Of a DNA stretch of 5,776 nucleotides, positions 1-5,601 are shown one piece after another. The stretch spans positions 1 to 5,776 of the forward strand of contig JAGBFE010000022.1 in assembly GCA_018109965.1 (NCBI GenBank), in the 5' to 3' direction. Origin of the DNA: Oscillospiraceae bacterium. Its GTDB lineage: Bacteria > Bacillota_A > Clostridia > Oscillospirales > Ruminococcaceae. The translations under genes and the position numbers were made by a program. Numbering within the stretch: position 1 is the stretch's first letter; each line of letters starts with the position of its first letter. Under the pieces are notes generated by a model. The model worked only from the letters and a program-made list of their open reading frames with translations, was not told where the DNA came from and searched no databases.

Positions 1-158
1 TCTACAGCGTAGTTTTCTGTTTCGGACTCAGACAGATATTCGCTCATTTGCGGCATATTGGTGTCACATAAAGCCAAATCATATTTTGGTTTTTCTTCTT
101 TGCTGCAGCCTGAAAATATAAAAACAGCAGCAAATAAAAGAACAATCAGTTTTTTCAT
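1..158 (-). CDS. Lipoprotein, N-terminal part (truncated by window edge)
   Basis: An open frame starts at the ATG at 158-156 and stays open to the left edge, giving 52 codons. The N-terminus is a classic lipoprotein signal peptide: MKK, then a hydrophobic run (about residues 4-16), then the lipobox FSGC with the lipidated cysteine at residue 18, followed by a charged linker (SKEEKPK). The mature protein should therefore be anchored on the outer face of the cytoplasmic membrane. The remaining visible part (DLALCDTNMPQ and an acidic stretch) is not one I can assign to a family; a substrate-binding or surface hydrolase role would fit but is a guess. Its ATG overlaps the TGA of the upstream AraC gene as ATGA, with a good AAGGAG site inside the end of that gene, so the two are almost certainly co-transcribed and translationally coupled. 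The start and signal peptide are secure; the function is unknown. Confidence 0.85.
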   Translation of the reverse strand, partial: MKKLIVLLFAAVFIFSGCSKEEKPKYDLALCDTNMPQMSEYLSESETENYAV

Positions 159-1000
159 AATTCTCCTTGAGCTTCCAGGCTCTGCAGATATTTGCTTGGC
201 GGAACCTTTTTGATTTTCTTGAATACTCTGGAAAAATAGAACTGGTCAAAGAAGCCTACCGAAACAGCAATTTCGGATATGGAAAGATTTGTGTTTCTGA
301 TAAGATTGCAGGCTTCATTGATACGGTATTCAGTAAGATAATCAATAGGGGATTGATTAAGGTTTGATATAAATACTCTGTACAGATGACTGCGGCTTAT
401 ACCAACTGCACCGGCAATGTCATCAACACTGATATCAGAAGAATAGTTGAACTGAATGTATTTGATTGCATCAATCACATAGTTTGACTGTGCAGCTGCC
501 TGAGGCTGTGAATTATCAGCATTTTCTTCAACAAGACGGGATAAAAACAGATAAAGATATCCTATCATGGCAGTGGTGTGTTTTATAGTATTGCCGCTGT
601 TTGAGTAAATCTGATACAGATAATCCTTGTACTCTTCAAATTCGTGAGGGGTATATACAGGATTTGTGTCATTGAATGGAAGATGGGAAACCAGTTTTTG
701 AGCATATGTTCCGTTAAAGCCTACCCAATAATACTCCCAAGGGTCAGACGGGTCAGCAACATAATAAACCACCTGGGATGGTTTTATCAAAAACAAATCG
801 CCTGCTTTAAGCTGAAAAGTTTTGCCGCCACAGATATAACTGCCCTTGCCGGATATTACAAAATGGATGAGATAATGGTCACGGATACCTGGACCCCAGG
901 AATGGTTTGGGCTGCAGCTTTGCAGTCCGCAGTTGAATATGGCAAGGCTGGCATTGTCAAGCAATTTCTGTTTGTACGACTGTCTGTACGGGTTAGTCAT
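155..1000 (-). CDS. AraC-family transcriptional regulator with N-terminal cupin sensor
   Basis: This 281-residue protein has the usual length and layout of sugar-responsive AraC/MsmR-type regulators of Firmicutes. Residues about 35-105 form the cupin-like ligand-binding domain (RDHYLIHFVISGKG, then AGDLFLIKPSQVVYY and WEYYWVGFNG). Residues about 174-275 are the two-helix-turn-helix AraC DNA-binding domain: first HTH at about 187-212 (DISVDDIAGAVGISRSHLYR), second at about 238-261, ending with the family signature GFFDQFYFSRVFKK...PPSKYL. I start it at the ATG at 1000 because an AGAGGTG site lies 8 bases upstream; a GTG at 1057 in the same frame would add 19 residues but has no ribosome binding site. 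It is divergent from the galactokinase-like operon and overlaps the lipoprotein gene, so it probably controls one or both. The inducer cannot be read from the sequence; a sugar is the likeliest class. Confidence 0.93.
   Translation of the reverse strand: MTNPYRQSYKQKLLDNASLAIFNCGLQSCSPNHSWGPGIRDHYLIHFVISGKGSYICGGKTFQLKAGDLFLIKPSQVVYYVADPSDPWEYYWVGFNGTYAQKLVSHLPFNDTNPVYTPHEFEEYKDYLYQIYSNSGNTIKHTTAMIGYLYLFLSRLVEENADNSQPQAAAQSNYVIDAIKYIQFNYSSDISVDDIAGAVGISRSHLYRVFISNLNQSPIDYLTEYRINEACNLIRNTNLSISEIAVSVGFFDQFYFSRVFKKIKKVPPSKYLQSLEAQGEL
161..168 (-). promoter_or_regulatory. Ribosome binding site of the lipoprotein, inside araC-family 3' end
   Basis: On the minus strand AAGGAGAA lies just upstream of the ATG at 158. 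It sits within the last codons of the AraC-family gene and fixes the lipoprotein start, supporting a real overlapping gene rather than a chance frame. Confidence 0.75.
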
Positions 1001-1008
1001 ATGTTTTT

Positions 1009-1015
1009 CACCTCT
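1009..1015 (-). promoter_or_regulatory. Ribosome binding site that sets the AraC-family start
   Basis: AGAGGTG on the minus strand, 8 bases before the ATG at 1000. It favours this start over the in-frame GTG at 1057. Confidence 0.7.
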
Positions 1016-1059
1016 GATATAATTGGAAAATAAGTTTGAACAGTTAAATTTGGACACAA

Positions 1060-1137
1060 TTTTACATAATATACTAAAATATATAATAAATTAAATGATT
1101 GCAAAAATCAACAAAAATCCATAAATTTTATGTAAAA
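1060..1137. repeat. Inverted repeat across the divergent intergenic region
   Basis: TTTTACATAA (1060-1069) and TTATGTAAAA (1128-1137) are exact reverse complements, 68 bp centre to centre. A shorter inverted repeat, TGATT-5 bases-AATCA, lies between them at 1096-1110. They may be regulator binding sites or simply reflect A+T-rich composition; a 10-bp match is near what chance could give here. Confidence 0.2.
1083..1111 (-). promoter_or_regulatory. Putative sigma-A promoter of the AraC-family gene
   Basis: On the minus strand, TTGATT (1111-1106, four of six matches to TTGACA) is followed after exactly 17 bases by TATTAT (1088-1083, five of six matches to TATAAT). Transcription would start near 1076, leaving a leader of roughly 75 bases. 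The region is very A+T rich, so chance matches are possible; the correct spacing and position support it. A short inverted repeat (1096-1110) lies across its -35/spacer. Confidence 0.45.
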
Positions 1138-1158
1138 AATATTTTGTATTGCAAATAT
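1098..1158. repeat. Direct repeat pair, possible AraC-type operator half-sites
   Basis: ATTGCAAAAAT (1098-1108) and ATTGCAAATAT (1148-1158) agree at 10 of 11 bases and are 50 bp apart, close to five helical turns. The first lies in the putative minus-strand promoter and the second in the spacer of the putative plus-strand promoter. AraC-family proteins commonly bind direct half-sites, so these could be operators of the neighbouring regulator. The A+T richness makes this tentative. Confidence 0.25.
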
Positions 1159-1170
1159 GTGTGGTACAAT
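1142..1170 (+). promoter_or_regulatory. Putative extended -10 promoter of the galactokinase-like operon
   Basis: TGGTACAAT (1162-1170) contains an extended -10 (TG, one base, then TACAAT, five of six matches to consensus). The -35 position 17 bases upstream (TTTTGT, 1142-1147) is a poor match, which is what is expected of a promoter needing an activator such as the divergent AraC-family protein. Transcription would start near 1177, about 33 bases before the ATG. Confidence 0.5.
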
Positions 1171-1209
1171 ATAAAAAGTATCAATATTTAATGAAAGGTT
1201 TTTAGTAAT

Positions 1210-2502
1210 ATGAACGCAACATTGCTTAAAGAAAAGCTTTTGAATAACGGATATACTGAACAGTTCAAGCTGATGTACGGAACAGACGAAACTGTACTTA
1301 ATATGCAGAAAGAGAGATATCTGAAAGCCATAGAAGAATTTGAAAAACTTTATGGCCAAAACAGAGAAATTGCAATATACTCTGCATCAGGCCGTACCGA
1401 AATCTGCGGCAATCACACCGACCACAACTGCGGGCTGATTGTTGCGGCGGCAATCACACAGGATACATTGTGTATTGCATCAAAAAAAGAAGAAAAATAT
1501 GTTCATATCGCATCTGAAGGATATGGCGAAATGCCACCTGTAAATCTCGAAAAGCTGCGTCCTACTATTGAAGATGAAGGAACAACAAAAGGTCTTGTGA
1601 AAGGCATATGTGCAGAGATGATAAAAAGAGGCGGCAACTGTGGTGGGCTTGACCTTTATGTGACAAGTGATGTGCTCAAAGGCTCCGGTCTTTCATCATC
1701 CGCAGCATTTGAAGTTGCTGTTGCAACAGCTGTAAACCACGAATACTGTGACTGCAGATTTTCACAGGTTGAACTTGCACAGATAGGCCAGAAGGCCGAA
1801 AACGAATATTTCGGCAAGCCTTGCGGTGTTATGGACCAGACAGTTTCTGCAGTTGGCGGCGGTATCTGTCTTGATCTGGAAGATCTTGCAAATCCAAAGG
1901 TAACACAGCTTCACCTTGACCTGGACAAATTTGGGCTTGCATTATGCACAGTTGACTGTGGGGCAAGTCACGATGACCTGACCGAAGAATATGCAAGTAT
2001 GCCAAAGGAAATGAAAGAGATTGCATCTTTCTTTATGGCAGACAGCCTGCGCAGACTTGATATGGATACAATCATCAATCACGCATCTTTCCTCCGACAG
2101 CAGGTGGGGGACAGAGCAGTTTTGCGTGCAATGCATTTCTTTATGGAATGTAAACGCGTTGAAGATTTGTGCGGCTACATTGAAAACGGCAACAAGGAAA
2201 TGTTTGTAAAAACAATTATTTCAAGCGGACATTCTTCCTATGAATATCTGCAGAATGCATATGTGCCGGCACAGCCAAAAACACAGGCAATGGCAGTTGC
2301 ACTTTCTGTTGCACAAAGCTTCCTTGACAGCAAGGGCGGTGCATGGAGGCTGCAGGGCGGCGGTTTTGCAGGTGCAATACAGTGTTTTGTACCAAAACAA
2401 AATCTTGATGCCTTTGTAAAATATATGGAAACCGTATTTGGCGAAGGCTGCTGCCAGATGCTCAATATCCGTCATTGCGGAGCAATCAGAGTAACAGATT
2501 AA
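1210..2502 (+). CDS. galK: Galactokinase-family sugar kinase (GHMP superfamily)
   Basis: The protein would phosphorylate C1 of galactose with ATP in the cytosol, the first step of the Leloir pathway, if it is a true galactokinase. All three GHMP motifs are visible: GRTEICGNHTDHNCG (61-75, sugar binding, with the conserved Arg62, His69 and Asp71), GSGLSSSA (158-165, ATP phosphate loop) and GGGFAGA (383-389). The catalytic Asp is expected at 209 within CGVMDQ. In the classical signature GEHTDY the Glu contacts galactose; here it is Asn68, a change I recall from a clostridial subfamily whose members often read GGNHTDH. At 430 residues it exceeds the usual 380-400, mainly by a longer N-terminus (about 40 residues). 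An AAAGG site lies 11 bases before the ATG. It heads a four-gene operon and has no galT or galE beside it. Family assignment is firm; the exact sugar is less so. Confidence 0.9.
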   Translation: MNATLLKEKLLNNGYTEQFKLMYGTDETVLNMQKERYLKAIEEFEKLYGQNREIAIYSASGRTEICGNHTDHNCGLIVAAAITQDTLCIASKKEEKYVHIASEGYGEMPPVNLEKLRPTIEDEGTTKGLVKGICAEMIKRGGNCGGLDLYVTSDVLKGSGLSSSAAFEVAVATAVNHEYCDCRFSQVELAQIGQKAENEYFGKPCGVMDQTVSAVGGGICLDLEDLANPKVTQLHLDLDKFGLALCTVDCGASHDDLTEEYASMPKEMKEIASFFMADSLRRLDMDTIINHASFLRQQVGDRAVLRAMHFFMECKRVEDLCGYIENGNKEMFVKTIISSGHSSYEYLQNAYVPAQPKTQAMAVALSVAQSFLDSKGGAWRLQGGGFAGAIQCFVPKQNLDAFVKYMETVFGEGCCQMLNIRHCGAIRVTD

Positions 2503-2517
2503 AAGGAAGGGAAAACT

Positions 2518-3270
2518 ATGAACGAATATTTATCACAGGTAAATGCTCCGTCATTTTACCTTATTGTTGCAGCAGTATTGCTGTTTATTACAGTGATGTG
2601 CCTGTACATTTTAATAAAATGCTACCGAGCAGGATTGAAAATCGGTATGGACAAAGCCGTACTCAAAAAAACAATCACATCCAGTGCAACCTTTACACTT
2701 TTGCCATCCATCAGTATTCTGCTTGGTGTTGTGGCACTCAGCGGCACACTTGGGGTTCCGCTTTCATGGCTGCGTCTTTCAGTTATCGGTTCTTTGCAGT
2801 ACGAACTCAATGTTGCCGAAATTGCAGCACAAAGCATTGGTCTGTCGGGTTTGAGACTTGAAGAAATGAGTCTTCAGGCATTTATCACCATTGCACTTGT
2901 TATGACAGTGGGCATTCTCGGCGGTCTGTTCTTTACTATATTTTTCCTCAAAAAATACCTTGCCAAACTTAAAAGCAATCCTAAAAAGGAAACTAATGGC
3001 GAAAGCAAACCGGGCTTTGGTGCTCATGCAACCACAGCAATGTTTATCGGTCTTTGCGGTGCATATATCGGCGCATACATCGGCAAGGCAATTCCAAGAG
3101 AAGGCAGTGACATAATGCCTTTGCTTGTTGCTCTTGTAGCTGCAGCTGCAATGGCTGTATTTGAATTTTTAATTCAGAAAAAAGGCAAAGCAGGCCTTGA
3201 AAACTTCAGCCTTGCTGCAAGTATGCTTATTGCAATGGCAGCAGCAGTAGGATTTGGCTATATTCTTTAA
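2518..3270 (+). CDS. Multi-spanning membrane protein, DUF5058-like
   Basis: A 250-residue integral membrane protein with about six hydrophobic segments (roughly 11-33, 60-80, 120-145, 170-190, 198-219 and 230-250) and a charged loop (about 145-168). From memory it resembles the DUF5058 family of Firmicutes, notably the stretch around 52-96 with TITSSATFTLLPSISILLG and later WLRLSVIGSLQYE; no function is established for that family that I know of. The proline, glycine and serine residues inside this hydrophobic stretch are the sort seen in transporter substrate paths. The gene starts 15 bp after the kinase stop, with AAGGAAGG (2503-2510) as ribosome binding site, and precedes a second membrane protein by 15 bp. 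I infer one subunit of a two-component transporter whose substrate is handled by the downstream peptidase. Family call is moderately sure; function is inference. Confidence 0.8.
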   Translation: MNEYLSQVNAPSFYLIVAAVLLFITVMCLYILIKCYRAGLKIGMDKAVLKKTITSSATFTLLPSISILLGVVALSGTLGVPLSWLRLSVIGSLQYELNVAEIAAQSIGLSGLRLEEMSLQAFITIALVMTVGILGGLFFTIFFLKKYLAKLKSNPKKETNGESKPGFGAHATTAMFIGLCGAYIGAYIGKAIPREGSDIMPLLVALVAAAAMAVFEFLIQKKGKAGLENFSLAASMLIAMAAAVGFGYIL

Positions 3271-3277
3271 GGAGGTG
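3269..3277 (+). promoter_or_regulatory. Strong ribosome binding site overlapping the upstream stop codon
   Basis: AAGGAGGTG, a near-perfect anti-16S match, begins within the TAA stop of the first membrane protein and lies 8-10 bases before the ATG at 3286. This arrangement favours coupled, roughly equal translation of the two membrane proteins, as expected for partner subunits. Confidence 0.7.
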
Positions 3278-3285
3278 CAGTAATT

Positions 3286-3960
3286 ATGACAGAAAAAGAA
3301 AAATACATACAGGATTTCAATAACGGTCTGCATCGTCTTGGCAGAACACTTATGCTGGCAACAATAGCTTTGCTTATTGCGGTACCATTTGTTTTTGGTG
3401 CACTTTATGGTATTTCACCCGAACTTGACGGTTTTCTGGCAGGTTACGCCAAAGTTGCTGTAATTTATCTGCCTGTTTCATTTGTGGAATTTCTTGTTTA
3501 TGCACCAATGCTTGGTGTAGGTGCAAGCTATATTTCTTTTATCACAGGCAATGTTACAAATATGAAAATTCCTTGTGTTATGAATGCACAGGATATCGCC
3601 GGAACAAAGCACGGCACAGCCGAAAACGAAATTGTTGCCACAATCAGTTCGGCAACAAGTGCAATTGTAACAACACTTGTTATTGTTGCAGGGGTGCTGC
3701 TTATGGTTCCGCTTCAGCCGGTACTGCAGAGCGAAGTGCTTTTGCCTGCATTCAATAACGTGGTACCTGCACTTTTTGGTGCACTTGGTCTCAAATATTT
3801 TGCAAAAGCACCACAGGTTGCTGTTGTTCCTGTTTTGCTTATGTCTTTGCTTTGTATCTTTGTACCGTCAATGATTAACCAGACAAGTATACTTATGATT
3901 CCTTGCGGTGCAATGGCTTTGGCAATAGGATTTGTGCTTTTCAAAAAAGGAAAACTGTAA
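3286..3960 (+). CDS. Second multi-spanning membrane protein, probable transporter partner
   Basis: A 224-residue integral membrane protein that I cannot assign to a named family. Hydrophobic segments lie at about 20-42, 56-86 (one long or two short), 117-142, 150-170, 178-195 and 199-218, so five to six spans. Between the second and third is a polar loop (about 88-116) with conserved-looking features: GNVTNMKIP (88-96), Asn100, and the charged sequence around KHGTAENE (108-115), which could form a substrate or ion site. The N-terminus (MTEKEKYIQDFNNGLHRLGR) is amphipathic and basic, so probably cytoplasmic. It lies 15 bp after the DUF5058-like gene and 18 bp before the peptidase gene. I infer that it forms a hetero-oligomeric transporter with its upstream neighbour. 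No ATP-binding domain is seen in either protein, so any transport would be secondary. Gene certain, function inferred. Confidence 0.8.
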   Translation: MTEKEKYIQDFNNGLHRLGRTLMLATIALLIAVPFVFGALYGISPELDGFLAGYAKVAVIYLPVSFVEFLVYAPMLGVGASYISFITGNVTNMKIPCVMNAQDIAGTKHGTAENEIVATISSATSAIVTTLVIVAGVLLMVPLQPVLQSEVLLPAFNNVVPALFGALGLKYFAKAPQVAVVPVLLMSLLCIFVPSMINQTSILMIPCGAMALAIGFVLFKKGKL

Positions 3961-3978
3961 TACAAAAGGAGAAAAGTT

Positions 3979-5409
3979 ATGTTGTGGTTTTTGATTGCAG
4001 CAATTGTTGTTCTGATTGCTGTTGTGCTGATAAAAACAGTTTCTGTAAAACCGACAGAAGCTATGAATGCAACAGTAGAAATAGACAACAACAGTGACAG
4101 AGCAAAACAGTATGGCGAAAATCTGTCACGTCTTGTAAAAAAAGAAACAATTTCATACAGAGGACAGACAGATAAAACAAAGTTTTATGAATTTCATAAA
4201 GAACTTGAAGCTGTTTATCCAAATGTCCATTCAGAATGCGAAAAAATTGAACTTAATGGCAGCCTGCTTTTCAAGTGGAAAGGCAAAGGCAACAGCGAAC
4301 CTGTGCTTTTTATGAGCCATCACGATGTTGTTGAAGCAACAGGCAAATGGGAACACGAACCGTTTTCCGGTGATATTGACGAAAACGGAAAGGTATGGGG
4401 CAGAGGCACTGTAGATACAAAAGCAAGTTTAAGCTGTATGCTGCAGGCAGTTGAAGAACTTATTGCCGAAGGCTTTGAGCCTGAATGTGATGTGTATATT
4501 GCATCCAGCTGCACAGAGGAATGGAGTGGCGAAGGTGCCCCTTCAACTGTGGAATATCTTAAAAACAATGGCGTAAAACTGGCCTATCTTATGGACGAAG
4601 GCGGTATGATTCTGGAAGAACCTGTAGGCGGTGTAAAAGGCATTTACGGCATGGTGGGCGTTGTGGAAAAAGGCTACGGTGACGTTAAATTTGTTGCAAA
4701 AAGCAATGGCGGCCACGCATCAGCTCCAACAAAAAACACTCCGCTTGTGCGTTTGGGCAAATTTATGGTTGATGTGGAAAAGAACTATCCTTTCCGTGCC
4801 GAAATGAGCCCTACCGTAAAAGAAATGTTCAGAAGAATGGCACCGAATATGTCATTTGCAATGAAAATGATTTTTTCAAACCTCTGGCTGTTTGAAAAAC
4901 TGCTTATTAAACTGCTTCCGTCAATCAGTCCTGCTGCGGCAGCAATGACAAGAACAACCCTTGCATTTACTACTGCAAAAGGTTCAAACGGTTATAACGT
5001 CCTTCCGCAGGAAGCATATGTAACAGGCAATATGCGTTTTATTCCTCATCAGGATGCGGATGAAAGCATAAAAATCATTTCTGATTTTGCTAAAAAATAT
5101 GACATCGAAAGCGAAGTTATATACTACGACAAATCCTGCCCTGTGGTGGACTACAACAGCGCACCATTCCACCTTATTGAAAAAGTTTCAGCAAAAATTT
5201 ATCCGGGCGTTCAGGTATGTCCATACACAATGACAGGCGGTACCGATGCAAAATTCTATCGCGACATAACAGACAATGCATTGAGGTTTGCACCATTGTA
5301 CATAGACAAGCAGCAGTATGGCAGCATCCACGCACTTAACGAAAATATTTACTGTGGTGCGCTCACTCCTGCAGTTGATTTCTATAAAGAAATGATTAAA
5401 AACAGTTAA
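3979..5409 (+). CDS. Membrane-anchored M20-family zinc peptidase (CPS1/PM20D1-like)
   Basis: A 476-residue M20 metallopeptidase with the full di-zinc set: SHHDVV with zinc His114 and catalytic-site Asp116, GRGTVDTK with bridging Asp146, CTEEWSGEGA with general base Glu180 and zinc Glu181, MDEGG with Asp206, and C-terminal His451 in SIHALNEN. The lid/dimerisation domain lies at about 220-360 with GGHASAP (244-250). The order and spacing resemble yeast carboxypeptidase S and mammalian PM20D1, which cleave C-terminal-residue dipeptides and N-acyl amino acids respectively. Residues 3-18 form a single hydrophobic helix, so it is membrane-tethered; it lacks basic residues before the helix and has Lys19 and Lys24 after it, which by the positive-inside rule hints at a cytoplasmic catalytic domain. 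AAAGGAG (3965-3971) is the ribosome binding site. It is the last operon gene and probably hydrolyses what the two membrane proteins import. Alternatives: general dipeptidase or aminoacylase. Confidence 0.92.
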   Translation: MLWFLIAAIVVLIAVVLIKTVSVKPTEAMNATVEIDNNSDRAKQYGENLSRLVKKETISYRGQTDKTKFYEFHKELEAVYPNVHSECEKIELNGSLLFKWKGKGNSEPVLFMSHHDVVEATGKWEHEPFSGDIDENGKVWGRGTVDTKASLSCMLQAVEELIAEGFEPECDVYIASSCTEEWSGEGAPSTVEYLKNNGVKLAYLMDEGGMILEEPVGGVKGIYGMVGVVEKGYGDVKFVAKSNGGHASAPTKNTPLVRLGKFMVDVEKNYPFRAEMSPTVKEMFRRMAPNMSFAMKMIFSNLWLFEKLLIKLLPSISPAAAAMTRTTLAFTTAKGSNGYNVLPQEAYVTGNMRFIPHQDADESIKIISDFAKKYDIESEVIYYDKSCPVVDYNSAPFHLIEKVSAKIYPGVQVCPYTMTGGTDAKFYRDITDNALRFAPLYIDKQQYGSIHALNENIYCGALTPAVDFYKEMIKNS

Positions 5410-5427
5410 ACAATTTAAAATATCAAT

Positions 5428-5467
5428 AAAAAAACTGTACTTATCCAACGATAAGTACAGTTTTTTT
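5428..5467. terminator. Rho-independent terminator, symmetric (bidirectional)
   Basis: An 11-bp perfect stem (ACTGTACTTAT, 5434-5444, with its complement at 5451-5461) encloses a 6-base loop (CCAACG). It is preceded by seven A and followed by seven T, so the pairing extends to 17 bp and can terminate transcription from both strands. It lies 18 bp after the peptidase stop codon and closes the four-gene operon. Confidence 0.92.
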
Positions 5468-5548
5468 GTTTATAAGGATATCTATACGTTAAGACGGTTA
5501 AAATCACAATTGATAAATATATAAATGCATTTTTTAAGTTAAAACAAA

Positions 5549-5577
5549 TTCAATATGTAATTCTATGAAAATATATT
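5549..5577 (+). promoter_or_regulatory. Weak candidate promoter of the recombinase gene
   Basis: TTCAAT (5549-5554) and TATATT (5572-5577) are 17 bases apart. The -10 matches consensus at five of six positions but the -35 at only three, and the whole spacer is A+T rich, so this is a low-confidence call. The strong terminator upstream does imply that the recombinase needs a promoter somewhere in 5468-5590. Confidence 0.25.
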
Positions 5578-5591
5578 ATTTATGAAAATAT
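5564..5591 (+). repeat. 11-bp direct repeat just before the recombinase gene
   Basis: TATGAAAATAT occurs exactly at 5564-5574 and again at 5581-5591, a 17-bp period. It overlaps the candidate -10 element and reaches the ribosome binding site (GGAGG, 5592-5596). Such a placement would suit an autoregulatory operator, but the low complexity of the sequence leaves chance as a real alternative. Confidence 0.4.
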
Positions 5592-5601
5592 GGAGGATAA
5601 G

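Noticed and set aside
644..1033. 129-codon open frame on the plus strand
   Set aside because: It lies wholly antisense to the well-supported AraC-family gene, has no good ribosome binding site and no recognisable domain.
1001..1057. Longer AraC-family start at a GTG at 1057 (19 extra residues)
   Set aside because: There is no ribosome binding site before it, whereas the ATG at 1000 has AGAGGTG at ideal spacing and gives the normal family length.
1001..1209. Catabolite repression (cre) site upstream of the kinase gene
   Set aside because: I looked for a TGNAANCGNWNNCA-like palindrome in the intergenic region and found no convincing match.
2475..2861. 128-codon plus-strand frame over the end of the kinase gene and the first membrane protein
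   Set aside because: It overlaps two strongly supported genes in another frame and its composition (scattered Cys, Arg, Ser) looks like out-of-frame translation.
3714..4091. 125-codon minus-strand frame
   Set aside because: Antisense to the second membrane protein and the peptidase start; its hydrophobic, Ile/Thr-rich content is the mirror of membrane-protein codons.
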